A stretch of 64,000 nucleotides of DNA from an uncultured Sulfitobacter sp. (GTDB taxonomy: Bacteria; Pseudomonadota; Alphaproteobacteria; Rhodobacterales; Rhodobacteraceae), in contig CANLOQ010000001.1 of assembly GCA_947492925.1 (NCBI GenBank), forward strand, positions 1,426,001-1,490,000, written 5' to 3'. The translations under genes were made by a program, and so were the position numbers. This document shows, one piece after another, positions 28,492 through 37,253 of this stretch (positions are counted from its first letter, which is position 1; every line of letters starts with the position of its first letter). A model generated the notes under the pieces. It was not told the origin of the DNA and searched no databases. It saw only the letters and a program-made list of their open reading frames with translations.

Positions 28492-29418
28492 TTAGAGCTT
28501 GTCCATCAGCTCCGGCACTGCTTCGAACAGGTCTGCGACAAGGCCATAGTCCGCCACCTGGAAAATAGGCGCTTCCTCGTCCTTGTTGATTGCGACGATG
28601 ATCTTGCTGTCCTTCATACCGGCAAGGTGCTGGATCGCACCGGAAATGCCGACCGCGACGTACAGATCGGGGGCCACAACCTTGCCCGTCTGACCAACTT
28701 GCCAATCGTTCGGCGCATATCCCGAATCAACCGCAGCGCGGGAGGCGCCAACAGCGGCACCCAGCTTGTCAGCCAGCTTTTCGATCAGCGCAAAGTCGTC
28801 TTCGGAGCCGACACCGCGACCACCGGACACAACCACACCTGCCGATGTCAGTTCGGGGCGATCGGATTCTGCGACCTTGTCTTCGACCCATGTGGACAGA
28901 CCGGGATCAGCCGCCGCACCGATTGTCTCGACCGAAGCGGAACCGCCTTCGCCTGCCGCATCAAAAGAGGCACCACGGAAGGTCACAACCTTTTTCGCGT
29001 CCGATGATTTCACAGTCTGGATCGCGTTACCGGCATAGATCGGACGCTCGAACGTGTCGCCATCCACAACGCCAGACGCGTCAGAGATGATCATCACGTC
29101 CAGCAATGCCGCGACGCGGGGCATCACGTTCTTGGCGTCCGTTGTCGCGGGTGCCACGATGTGTTCGTAGTCATCGGCCAGCGACACGATCAGCGCGGCG
29201 GTGGATTCCGCAAGGCGGTGACCCAGTGTCGCGTCTTCGGCCACCAGCACTTTGCTGACGCCGTCGATCTTGGAGGCCGCTTCGCCCGCCGCGGCGGCAG
29301 AACCACCGGCGGCCAGAACCGTCACATCACCCAGCTGCTTGGCGGCGGTCACGGCCTTGGCCGTTGCGTCCATCGCCAGTTCGCCATCGTTTACTTCTGC
29401 AAGGAGTAGAACAGCCAT
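28492..29418 (-). CDS. etfA: Electron transfer flavoprotein alpha subunit
   Basis: EtfA holds FAD and, with EtfB, passes electrons from acyl-CoA dehydrogenases to ETF-quinone oxidoreductase. The 308-residue protein has the ETF alpha N-terminal fold and the FAD-binding C-terminal half: [20 protein letters not shown] near residue 200, [21 protein letters not shown] and [21 protein letters not shown] near residue 265. It starts one base after the etfB stop. In this window the most obvious client is mcd. Confidence 0.96.
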   Translation of the reverse strand: MAVLLLAEVNDGELAMDATAKAVTAAKQLGDVTVLAAGGSAAAAGEAASKIDGVSKVLVAEDATLGHRLAESTAALIVSLADDYEHIVAPATTDAKNVMPRVAALLDVMIISDASGVVDGDTFERPIYAGNAIQTVKSSDAKKVVTFRGASFDAAGEGGSASVETIGAAADPGLSTWVEDKVAESDRPELTSAGVVVSGGRGVGSEDDFALIEKLADKLGAAVGASRAAVDSGYAPNDWQVGQTGKVVAPDLYVAVGISGAIQHLAGMKDSKIIVAINKDEEAPIFQVADYGLVADLFEAVPELMDKL

Positions 29419-30177
29419 TTACACAGCCCCCGCTTCTTTGAGTTTCTCGACCAGTTCATCAACCGATGCGACTTTGATACCGGCGGCACGCTCCGCTGGC
29501 TCGACCGTCTTGACGATCTCCAGACGGTTGGCGACATCCACGCCGTAATCCGCAGGTGTCTTTTCGTCCAAAGGCTTTTTCTTGGCCTTCATGATGTTGG
29601 GCAGCGACGCATAGCGCGGCTCGTTCAGGCGCAGGTCAACGGTGATGACCGTGGGCATGGACACCTCGATGGTCTGCAAACCGCCGTCCACTTCGCGCGT
29701 GACCTTGGCCTTGTCGCCCGCAATCTCGACTTCCGATGCGAATGTCGCCTGCGACCAGCCCATGAGGGCGGCCAGCATCTGGCCCGTCGCGTTCATGTCG
29801 TTGTCGATCGCCTGCTTGCCGCACAGCACAAGACCCGGCTGCTCTTCTTCCACGATCCCCTTGAGGATCTTGGCAACCGTCAGCGGCTCAATGTCTTGGT
29901 GCACATCTTCGGAGGCGACCACCAGAATGGCGCGGTCCGCACCCATCGCGAGCGCCGTGCGCAGCGTTTCCTGTGCCTGCTTTACACCGATGGAAACGGC
30001 GACGATTTCATCCGCCTGACCCGCTTCTTTCAAACGGATCGCCTGTTCGACGGAAATTTCGTCAAACGGGTTCATGGACATTTTTACGTTGGCAAGATCA
30101 ACACCCGATCCGTCCGCTTTGACGCGCACTTTCACGTTGTAGTCGATCACGCGTTTGACAGGTACAAGCACCTTCAT
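29419..30177 (-). CDS. etfB: Electron transfer flavoprotein beta subunit
   Basis: The 252-residue protein opens [19 protein letters not shown] and has [17 protein letters not shown] near residue 37, and the ETF-beta signature [31 protein letters not shown] near residues 155-185. It binds AMP and docks with acyl-CoA dehydrogenases. It is the promoter-proximal gene of etfBA; 143 bases separate it from the upstream orphan gene, enough for its own promoter. Confidence 0.96.
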   Translation of the reverse strand: MKVLVPVKRVIDYNVKVRVKADGSGVDLANVKMSMNPFDEISVEQAIRLKEAGQADEIVAVSIGVKQAQETLRTALAMGADRAILVVASEDVHQDIEPLTVAKILKGIVEEEQPGLVLCGKQAIDNDMNATGQMLAALMGWSQATFASEVEIAGDKAKVTREVDGGLQTIEVSMPTVITVDLRLNEPRYASLPNIMKAKKKPLDEKTPADYGVDVANRLEIVKTVEPAERAAGIKVASVDELVEKLKEAGAV

Positions 30178-30320
30178 GGCGTTATTCTCCTTGGTTGCGA
30201 CTCAACCCAAGCGGGGCCGAGCGATGTTCTTTGGCACGGTTTAACGAATAGCAGGACGGCAAAACAGGGTAAAATCGGCATCTGCGGCACTAAGGACGCC
30301 GCGTTTCGTACAATTCAATC

Positions 30321-31061
30321 TTAGAACTCACCAGAAATTGTGCGCGTGAGAACCGTTCTGACAGCACAGGCACGCTTGTATGCCTCGCTCTGGGGATCAC
30401 CGGTTACCAAATATGTGTCGATCCGCGCTTTCAGTTCTGGCGCATTATACCATGCGAGCACTTCGTCGTGGACTTGGGCGGCGGCCACCTTGTCATCGGG
30501 CCAATCCCACCAGACCGATTGCCACATCTGACTGCCTTTACTGTCGATCCATAGGCGGTTGATCAAATCCTCAATGGGCCATGCGTTCAACAGATTTAGG
30601 CTGCTTGGTGCTGGAAAACCCGTGAGGCTGAACATGCAAAGCACGTCATCGAGAGCGGGATCCATCGTTGTGTTTGTGCGAAGGCTCTCAAAATACTGTT
30701 TGTGATAGCGTTGGATGACATCGTTTTGCGCATCGGTCCAATAAGACGGGTCGCCCAGATGCATCCGTTCAAAGATCATCTCGTATTCAGTGTTGATGCC
30801 CTTTTTTACGGCAAGTTCCATCAAACAGGGGGCAAGATAGACGCAGAGGTTATGGGGAAACGGCTTTGTTCTAAAGGCTGCTGACAGCCAACTCGACAAT
30901 TGTGTGGGCGTGATTTCGGAGCGCGGACGTGTCAGCATCTCGCGTTCCGTTTCGGCAGGCATACAACAGCCCGCGCGTGTGCAGACATTCAGGTTTTCGG
31001 GTCGTGACGTTTCAAAAACCTCATAGGCATCCCGAAAAATATCTTCGAACGTATCCGCCAC
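30321..31061 (-). CDS. Uncharacterised protein with a cysteine-containing N-terminal motif
   Basis: I do not recognise this protein of about 246 residues. Near the N-terminus it has NVCTRAGCCMPAETE, three cysteines close together; the rest is soluble, rich in Trp, Asp and Leu, with no membrane segment. The start is uncertain: the GTG at 31061 lies 5 bases past the adenosyltransferase stop and is preferred, while in-frame ATGs at 31097 and 31100 would overlap that gene. It stands between the adenosyltransferase and etfBA on the same strand. Confidence 0.6.
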   Translation of the reverse strand: MADTFEDIFRDAYEVFETSRPENLNVCTRAGCCMPAETEREMLTRPRSEITPTQLSSWLSAAFRTKPFPHNLCVYLAPCLMELAVKKGINTEYEMIFERMHLGDPSYWTDAQNDVIQRYHKQYFESLRTNTTMDPALDDVLCMFSLTGFPAPSSLNLLNAWPIEDLINRLWIDSKGSQMWQSVWWDWPDDKVAAAQVHDEVLAWYNAPELKARIDTYLVTGDPQSEAYKRACAVRTVLTRTISGEF

Positions 31062-31065
31062 CGGC

Positions 31066-31638
31066 TCAACGGTTCGCGCCGGGCACCCACAGAACATCAT
31101 CCTTGCCCGAATTATTCGCCATGCGCGCCGCGACAAAGAACCAATCGCTCAGACGGTTGAGGTACTTGACCGCCGCCTCGTTCACGTCTTCATCCCCTGC
31201 CAGCAGCACCGCCAGCCGCTCGGCGCGCCGTGCCACGGTGCGGCAGACGTGCAGATGCGCGGCCAGCTTTGATCCGCCGGGCAGGATGAAGCTGCGCAAT
31301 GGCTCCAACGCGGCGTTCATCACGTCAATCTCGGTCTCCAGCCGGTCCACCTGCGCGGACGTCATGCGCAGGGGTGGGTATTCGGCCTGCGCGTCCGATG
31401 CCATATCGGGGCGGCAGAGGTCAGCGCCCAGATCAAACAGATCATTCTGGATGCGCGACAGGGCATCGTCCGTCTCGCGCGTGGCTTCCAGCCGGGCCAC
31501 GCCGACAAAGCAGTTCAGTTCGTCCGCTGTGCCGTAAGCCTCAACACGTGCGTCATGCTTGGCCACGCGGTCGCCGTTGCCCAGTGCCGTTGTGCCCGCA
31601 TCGCCCGTGCGTGTGTAAATCTTGTTCAGAACAACCAT
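31066..31638 (-). CDS. Cob(I)alamin adenosyltransferase, PduO type
   Basis: The enzyme converts cob(I)alamin to adenosylcobalamin, the cofactor for methylmalonyl-CoA and ethylmalonyl-CoA mutases. The 190-residue protein has the PduO/MMAB pattern: IYTRTGDAGTTALGNGDRVAK near the start (ATP-binding), GTADELNCFVG near residue 36, and the C-terminal CRTVARRAERL and YLNRLSDWFFVAARMAN near residues 130-175. It overlaps the upstream HIG1-like gene by one base at 31638. The pairing with etfBA is common in Rhodobacterales. Confidence 0.94.
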   Translation of the reverse strand: MVVLNKIYTRTGDAGTTALGNGDRVAKHDARVEAYGTADELNCFVGVARLEATRETDDALSRIQNDLFDLGADLCRPDMASDAQAEYPPLRMTSAQVDRLETEIDVMNAALEPLRSFILPGGSKLAAHLHVCRTVARRAERLAVLLAGDEDVNEAAVKYLNRLSDWFFVAARMANNSGKDDVLWVPGANR

Positions 31639-31847
31639 TAGTTTCCGTTCCCCCGCAGCCAGACAAATCCGACAATCAGCAACACAGCAATGAACTGTGC
31701 AATGATCCGATACCGCATCAGCCGGTTTGAATGTTTCTTATTAAATGCGCCGCCACCGGCAAAACCGCCCATGCCCAGCATCAGGATGATCACCACCGCC
31801 ACCACGGCCAGCAGCACGATAATAAAGAGCGGATCACCAAACATCAC
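31638..31847 (-). CDS. Small twin-transmembrane protein, HIG1-like
   Basis: This 69-residue protein has two membrane segments (LFIIVLLAVVAVVIILMLGMGGF and RIIAQFIAVLLIVGFVWL) joined by a basic loop, NKKHSNRLMRYR, the layout of bacterial HIG1-domain proteins that associate with respiratory complexes. It may start at the ATG at 31847 or 31844. The stop overlaps the start of the adenosyltransferase gene, so the two are probably translated together. Confidence 0.75.
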   Translation of the reverse strand: MMFGDPLFIIVLLAVVAVVIILMLGMGGFAGGGAFNKKHSNRLMRYRIIAQFIAVLLIVGFVWLRGNGN

Positions 31848-31903
31848 TTATCCTTTTTTCTGGCCCCGTGATGTAGCGGCCGGGGCCTGCGGCGCAAGGG
31901 AAA

Positions 31904-32734
31904 TCACCGTGACAGCACCCAATCCAGCGCACGGGTGGGCAGGATGCGTCGCATCAGACCCGAGAAATAGGTTGGTACTGTGACGTAATAACGCGGCTTT
32001 GGACGGGAGTTTTCAACGGCGTGGATCAGTTTGGCGACCACCGCATCGGGGCCCAGTTCAAACTTTGCCTTGTTGACCGAATCGTGCAGGCGCGGGCGCA
32101 GTTGGGTTTCATACTGGGCGGCACGGGCGGAGGATTTCCAATCCACCCACCGCTCGAATTGCTGAATGGAATTGCGCCTGAAATCAGATGTGATTGGCCC
32201 CGGTTCGACCAGGATGACTTTGATACCGGTATCGCGCATTTCCTGTCGCAGCGTGTCTGTCAGCCCCTCAAGCGCAAATTTCGTGGCGTTGTAGGCGCCG
32301 CGCCAGGGCATTGTGATCAGGCCAAGCACGGATGAACATTGCACGATGCGCCCGTGGCCCTGCGCGCGCATCACCGGGATGACGGCGCGGGTCAGGGTGT
32401 GCCACCCCATAAAGTTGCTTTCGAAGATGGCGCGCAGGGCGTCGGTGGGCAAGTCTTCTACCGCGCCGGGGATTGCATAGGCCCCGTTGTTGAAAAGGGC
32501 GTCCAGCGTGCCGCCGGTTGCCGCCAGAACCTCTTTGAGGGCGGCATGAATGCTGTTCTCATCGTCATAATCCAGCAAGGGCGCTTCAAATCCTTCGGCC
32601 TGCAGGCGTGCGCAATCCTCTGCCTTGCGGCAGGCGGCAAAGACACGCCAGCCGCGCGCCCGCATGCCGCACGCGGCTGCATAGCCGATACCGCTGGAGC
32701 ATCCGGTGATCAGGATGGATTTGGCGTCAGACAT
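31904..32734 (-). CDS. Short-chain dehydrogenase/reductase family oxidoreductase
   Basis: The 276-residue protein has the SDR glycine motif ITGCSSGIGYAA near residue 10, NNGAY near residue 86, the active-site serine in CSSVLG and the YNATKFALEG motif near residue 150. An NAD(P)(H)-dependent oxidoreductase is sure, the substrate not. The start must be the ATG at 32734 because the Rossmann fold begins a few residues later, yet the T-run of the upstream terminator ends one base before this ATG, leaving no ribosome-binding site. Confidence 0.88.
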   Translation of the reverse strand: MSDAKSILITGCSSGIGYAAACGMRARGWRVFAACRKAEDCARLQAEGFEAPLLDYDDENSIHAALKEVLAATGGTLDALFNNGAYAIPGAVEDLPTDALRAIFESNFMGWHTLTRAVIPVMRAQGHGRIVQCSSVLGLITMPWRGAYNATKFALEGLTDTLRQEMRDTGIKVILVEPGPITSDFRRNSIQQFERWVDWKSSARAAQYETQLRPRLHDSVNKAKFELGPDAVVAKLIHAVENSRPKPRYYVTVPTYFSGLMRRILPTRALDWVLSR

Positions 32735-32735
32735 G

Positions 32736-32763
32736 AAAAAGGCCCCCGATGCGGAGGCCTTTG
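32736..32763 (-). terminator. Intrinsic terminator of the SH3-domain gene
   Basis: On the minus strand AAAGGCCTCC, a GCAT loop and GGGGGCCTTTTT form a stem with a T-run. It lies 35 bases after the stop of the SH3-domain gene and abuts the ATG of the SDR gene. Confidence 0.75.
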
Positions 32764-32797
32764 ATGACGTGGTGCGTGTGTATTGGCAATATCGGGA

Positions 32798-33388
32798 TTA
32801 GCCGTTTGTCAGCAGAAAATCTGCCATCCAGCCGTCGGTTTCGCCGTTGAGCGTTTCAAACCGCACCCAGCCATTGCCATCGTCCTGCAATACCTTGACT
32901 TCGTCGCCGCGCACCAGACGGGCCACGATGCCAAAGTCTGTGCCGGGGCCGCCGCGCACGTTCACGCGGTTGCCGGAAACGGTACGGATGTCGGTTGCGG
33001 CCGCGGTCTGTGGCGCACTGGCACCGTCCGTGGGGTCAATCAGGCTGGGGATGATCGCGGGAGTGTCGGCAGAAGAGGTGATGACGGCGGCATTCTGCGG
33101 CACGGCTGCCGTGTCCTGCTGTTGCGTGGGCGGCGTGGTATCCAGCGTTGTCAGGTTCAGTGACACCCGGGTCACCTCGGGCGGGTCGGTATCGACGACG
33201 ACCTTGGGCGCTTCGGCAACAACGACGGGCGCGCGGGGCAGTTCCTGCGGTTTCCTGGCTTCCTTCTCCGCCTCGATGGCGGCAAGGCGCGCTTCGCGCA
33301 GTTCGCTGGCGTCAAAAGATGAACCACCGCTCATTTCGTAGAATGCCCAGCCCATAAAGCCGAAAGACAACATGATGAAACGCAACAT
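32798..33388 (-). CDS. SH3-domain protein with N-terminal membrane anchor
   Basis: The 196-residue protein begins with a hydrophobic segment (FIMLSFGFMGWAFYEM), continues with a charged and then proline/threonine-rich linker of about 100 residues, and ends in a bacterial SH3 domain: NRVNVRGGPGTDFGIVARLVRGDEVKVLQ through WVRFETLNGETDGWMADFLL. Such proteins usually bind peptidoglycan or partner proteins in the periplasm. I start at 33388; an in-frame ATG at 33421 would add 11 residues. Confidence 0.8.
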   Translation of the reverse strand: MLRFIMLSFGFMGWAFYEMSGGSSFDASELREARLAAIEAEKEARKPQELPRAPVVVAEAPKVVVDTDPPEVTRVSLNLTTLDTTPPTQQQDTAAVPQNAAVITSSADTPAIIPSLIDPTDGASAPQTAAATDIRTVSGNRVNVRGGPGTDFGIVARLVRGDEVKVLQDDGNGWVRFETLNGETDGWMADFLLTNG

Positions 33389-33581
33389 TCCCAAACCCCA
33401 CCGTCTGATTCCTACGAGCATAACACCAAAAGCCCGCGTTTTGTTTCCTTACCAATAATATTTCATGGGTTAAGAGGGGAAAAGGCAAAAACCTCTCCCC
33501 GTGGCCACGCTGCCGCAGTGCATGCAAATGCACGCAAGCTATCGCTTGCCGCCCTGCCGTACGACGGATAGAAAACCGCTC

Positions 33582-35885
33582 ATGTCAGACGTCACCGACC
33601 CTCCTGAGACTGATCCGCACAATGTCTCCGAACCCCTGCGCCGCGCGCTGGGAGAGCGGTATCTGACCTATGCTTTGTCCACGATCATGCACCGCGCGCT
33701 GCCCGATGCGCGCGACGGGCTGAAGCCGGTTCACCGGCGGATTTTGTATGCCATGCGTGAACTGCGGCTGGCGTCGACAGGGGGGTTCCGCAAATCCGCC
33801 AAGATCAGCGGCGACGTGATGGGCAATTATCACCCCCACGGGGACGCCGCGATCTATGACGCGATGGCGCGTCTGGCGCAGGATTTCAACGTCCGCTATC
33901 CGCTGGTCGACGGGCAGGGCAATTTCGGCAACATCGACGGGGATAACCCGGCAGCCAGCCGTTATACCGAAGCCCGGATGACGGCCGTGGCGGAAGCCAT
34001 GCTGGAAGGGCTCAACGAAAACGCCGTTGATTTCCGCGAGAATTATGACGGCACGCTGACCGAACCGGCGGTGTTGCCTGCGCAGTTTCCGAACCTTCTG
34101 GCCAATGGCTCCAGCGGGATTGCCGTTGGCATGGCGACGAACATTCCGCCGCATAATATTGCCGAGCTGTGTGATGCCTGTATTCACCTGATCCGCACGC
34201 CTGATTGCCGCGATGACACGCTGTTGAACTTCGTGCCGGGGCCTGACTTTCCCACGGGCGGCATCATTGTGGAACCAGCCGAAAACATCGCGACCGCCTA
34301 CCGCACGGGCAAGGGTGGCTTCCGTTTGCGCTGCCGGTGGGAGGTTGAGGATCTGGGCCGGGGCCAGTGGCAGATTGTCGTCACCGAAATCCCCTATCAG
34401 GTGCAGAAGGGCAAGCTGATCGAGAAGATCGCGGAAGCCATTCAGACGAAAAAGATTCCGATTTTGGCCGATGTGCGCGACGAGAGCGCCGAAGACATCC
34501 GCATGGTGCTTGAGCCGCGTTCCAAGAATGTGGATCCCGAGGTTCTGATGGGCATGATGTACCGCCATTCCGATCTGGAAGTGCGGTTTTCGCTTAACAT
34601 GAATGTGCTGATCGACGGGGTGACGCCGCAGGTCTGTTCGATGAAGGAAGTGCTGCGCGCGTTTCTTGATCACCGCCGCGAGGTGTTGCAGCGCCGCTCG
34701 ACCCACCGGATGGAAAAGATCGACCACCGGCTTGAGGTGCTCGAAGGGTTTATCGTCGCTTTCCTGAACCTTGACCGTGTGATCGACATTATCCGCTATG
34801 ACGATGATCCCAAGGCCGCGCTGATGCGCGAGGACTGGGGCAAGGACCACGTCCGCGCGATGGACGAGAAAGACTATGTATCGCCGCCCCCCGGTGAGGG
34901 AGAACTGAGCGATGTGCAGGTCGACGCGATCCTGAACATGCGCCTGCGGTCCTTGCGGCGACTGGAAGAGCTGGAGCTGCTGCGCGAGCAATCGGCGTTG
35001 ATGGAAGAGCGCGCTGGCCTTGAGGATTTGCTGGAAAGCGATGATTTGCAGTGGCAGGCGATTACCGATCAGCTGCGGGCCACGAAAAAGCAGTTTGGCA
35101 AGGATTACGAGGGCGGCGCGCGCCGCACGACTTTTGCCGAAGCTGGCGAGATTGAGGATGTGCCGCTGGAGGCGATGATCGACCGCGAGCCGATCACGGT
35201 CGTCTGTTCCCAGATGGGCTGGATCCGGGCGATGACCGGCCACATCGATCTGGCACGCGAGCTGAAGTTCAAGGACGGTGACGGGCCGCGCTTTATCTTC
35301 CATGCGGAGACCACGGACCGTCTGTTGGTGTTTGGGTCAAACGGGCGGTTTTATACGGTGTCCGCCTCCAACCTGCCCGGTGGGCGGGGCATGGGGGAAC
35401 CTCTGCGCTTGATGGTTGATCTGCCGAACGAGGCACAGATTGTGGCGCTGTTCATTCACCAGCCGGACCGCAAGCTGCTGGTCGCGTCCAGCGCGGGTGA
35501 CGGATTTGTCGTGCCCGAAAACGATGTGGTGGCGCAGACGAAAAGTGGCAAACAGGTACTGAATGTACGGGGCGAGACGCGGGCGCTGGTGTGCAGACCG
35601 GTGACGGGCGATCACGTGGCGACGGTGGGAGAAAACCGCAAGGTTCTGGTTTTCCCGCTGGATGAATTGCCCGAAATGGGGCGCGGCAAGGGTGTGCGCC
35701 TGCAAAAGTACAAGGACGGCGGGCTGTCGGATGCGACGACCTTTACCCTTGCAGAGGGGCTTAGCTGGCTTGACCCTGCGGGGCGGACCCGCACCGAGGT
35801 TGAACTGGCCGAATGGACCGGCAAACGCGCGTCCTCGGGCCGAATGGCACCGCGCGGTTTTCCCCGTGACAATACCTTTACCTAA
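33582..35885 (+). CDS. parC: DNA topoisomerase IV subunit A
   Basis: ParC is the DNA-cutting subunit that decatenates daughter chromosomes with ParE. The 767-residue protein has ALSTIMHRALPDARDGLKPVHRRIL near residue 40, YHPHGDAAIYDAMARLAQDF near residue 85 (the quinolone region) and the catalytic tyrosine in AASRYTEARM near residue 130; the C-terminal half has the beta-pinwheel-type repeats (VFGSNGRFYTV). ParC rather than GyrA fits the MGNYHPHGDAAIYDAMARL form and the length. The ATG at 33582 is the first that gives a family-like start. parE is not in the window. Confidence 0.92.
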   Translation: MSDVTDPPETDPHNVSEPLRRALGERYLTYALSTIMHRALPDARDGLKPVHRRILYAMRELRLASTGGFRKSAKISGDVMGNYHPHGDAAIYDAMARLAQDFNVRYPLVDGQGNFGNIDGDNPAASRYTEARMTAVAEAMLEGLNENAVDFRENYDGTLTEPAVLPAQFPNLLANGSSGIAVGMATNIPPHNIAELCDACIHLIRTPDCRDDTLLNFVPGPDFPTGGIIVEPAENIATAYRTGKGGFRLRCRWEVEDLGRGQWQIVVTEIPYQVQKGKLIEKIAEAIQTKKIPILADVRDESAEDIRMVLEPRSKNVDPEVLMGMMYRHSDLEVRFSLNMNVLIDGVTPQVCSMKEVLRAFLDHRREVLQRRSTHRMEKIDHRLEVLEGFIVAFLNLDRVIDIIRYDDDPKAALMREDWGKDHVRAMDEKDYVSPPPGEGELSDVQVDAILNMRLRSLRRLEELELLREQSALMEERAGLEDLLESDDLQWQAITDQLRATKKQFGKDYEGGARRTTFAEAGEIEDVPLEAMIDREPITVVCSQMGWIRAMTGHIDLARELKFKDGDGPRFIFHAETTDRLLVFGSNGRFYTVSASNLPGGRGMGEPLRLMVDLPNEAQIVALFIHQPDRKLLVASSAGDGFVVPENDVVAQTKSGKQVLNVRGETRALVCRPVTGDHVATVGENRKVLVFPLDELPEMGRGKGVRLQKYKDGGLSDATTFTLAEGLSWLDPAGRTRTEVELAEWTGKRASSGRMAPRGFPRDNTFT

Positions 35886-35900
35886 GACCACCCTGCGGGC

Positions 35901-37253
35901 ATGAGCGATACCACAAACCTTAACAGCCCGTGGCAGTCCGCGCCGCAACCCAAAGTTGTCCCCGCGGGGACACAGGCGGAAAACGGGCTGACCATTGAAT
36001 TTACCGGAAAACGCGGCGCGTTGTTCTGGCTGGCGCTCAAGACAGGGTTCTTCACAATCTTAACACTTGGGTTCTACCGTTTCTGGATGAAGACCCGGCT
36101 GCGCCGCTGGTACTGGTCCGCGATCCGCCCCGGCGGACACCCGATGGAATACGTAGCCGACCCGGTCGAAAAGCTGCTGGGTTTTTTCATCGCGGTGGTC
36201 ATTCTAACCTTCTACATCGGCATCGTGAACCTGCTTTTGATGTTCGTCAGCTTTTCGGTCTTCAACTCTTCTGTTCTTGGGTACGTGTTGAGCTTTGCGG
36301 GAGTGATCCCGCTGTGGTTCTACGCAAGCTACCGTGCGCGGCGCTATGTGCTGGCGCGGACCCGCTGGCGTGGGGTGCGCTTTGGGTTGGAAAAGGGGGC
36401 CTGGGGCTATGCGGGCCGGGCCATGTGGTACTGGTTCTGCACCATCGTGACGCTGGGCATACTGTGGCCGCGCATGACCTTCCTGCTTGAGAAATATCGC
36501 ACTGACCGGACTTTTTTCGGCTCTGCCAGACTGGTGCAGGGAGGGCGATGGCAGATGCTGATGCCCGCGACCCGGCCTTTTGTTGCCAGCGTTTTCCTGC
36601 TGGCGGGGGCGCTTTTGTGGACGTTTCAGATCAATCCGGTGTTTCCCGATGGTGAGGTGAACGGTGCCTTGCTTGCCGATGAGATCGAGGAACTGGTTGC
36701 CGGGCGGTGGTCCGGTTTTGATCTTAATCAGCCCTGGCGGCTGTTGCTGATCCCACTGGCGCTGGCGGGGCTGTTGTTTGGGGCCATCTGGTACAACTGG
36801 ATTTCCAAACGCATCATGGCGAACCACAAGATCGGGCCGGGCGTGCAGTTTGCCTCTGCGCTGAGCGGTCTGCGGGTGACCTTCATTTACGTGTTGGGAA
36901 ACTTCATCGCCTATATGATGCTTTTGCTGGGCATTATCGCGCTGGCGCTGCTGTCTGTGCTGATGTTCGCGGGTGATCTGGCGATGCTGTCAGACGCGCC
37001 GGGGGCCGATCTTTTGGACGGGCTGCCGCGCTGGTTTTCGCTGATGCTGCTGGGGGCGTTCTATCTGACGTTTTTCCTGATGTGGGGTGTGCTGTACCAT
37101 ACGTTTGTGACCTTTCCGCTGATGCAACATATGGCGCGCACCACCACTGTGCCTGTCAGCGCGGGCCTGCCGCTGATCAGCCAGCGTGACCGCGATGCAT
37201 TCGCCGAAGCCGAAGGCTTTGCCGAGGCGCTTGATCTGGGGGCGGCGATATGA
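35901..37253 (+). CDS. DUF898 (YjgN family) membrane protein
   Basis: The 450-residue protein has six or seven membrane segments with the DUF898 pattern: FTGKRGALFWLALKTGFFTILTLGFYRFWMKTRLRRWYW near residues 30-70, repeated aromatic/arginine turns (WFYASYRARRYVLARTRWRGVRFG) and a second half of similar make-up. The function of YjgN proteins is unknown. Its stop overlaps the start of the M48 protease (ATGA), and DUF898-M48 gene pairs are recurrent, suggesting the protease acts on or with it. Confidence 0.85.
   Translation: MSDTTNLNSPWQSAPQPKVVPAGTQAENGLTIEFTGKRGALFWLALKTGFFTILTLGFYRFWMKTRLRRWYWSAIRPGGHPMEYVADPVEKLLGFFIAVVILTFYIGIVNLLLMFVSFSVFNSSVLGYVLSFAGVIPLWFYASYRARRYVLARTRWRGVRFGLEKGAWGYAGRAMWYWFCTIVTLGILWPRMTFLLEKYRTDRTFFGSARLVQGGRWQMLMPATRPFVASVFLLAGALLWTFQINPVFPDGEVNGALLADEIEELVAGRWSGFDLNQPWRLLLIPLALAGLLFGAIWYNWISKRIMANHKIGPGVQFASALSGLRVTFIYVLGNFIAYMMLLLGIIALALLSVLMFAGDLAMLSDAPGADLLDGLPRWFSLMLLGAFYLTFFLMWGVLYHTFVTFPLMQHMARTTTVPVSAGLPLISQRDRDAFAEAEGFAEALDLGAAI

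Noticed and set aside
31600-31700. Cobalamin riboswitch next to the adenosyltransferase gene
   Set aside because: No B12-box-like sequence is visible upstream and the gene start is overlapped by the HIG1-like gene.
33585-35303. A 572-codon minus-strand frame opposite parC
   Set aside because: Mirror frame of parC, full of His/Arg/Gln and without domains.
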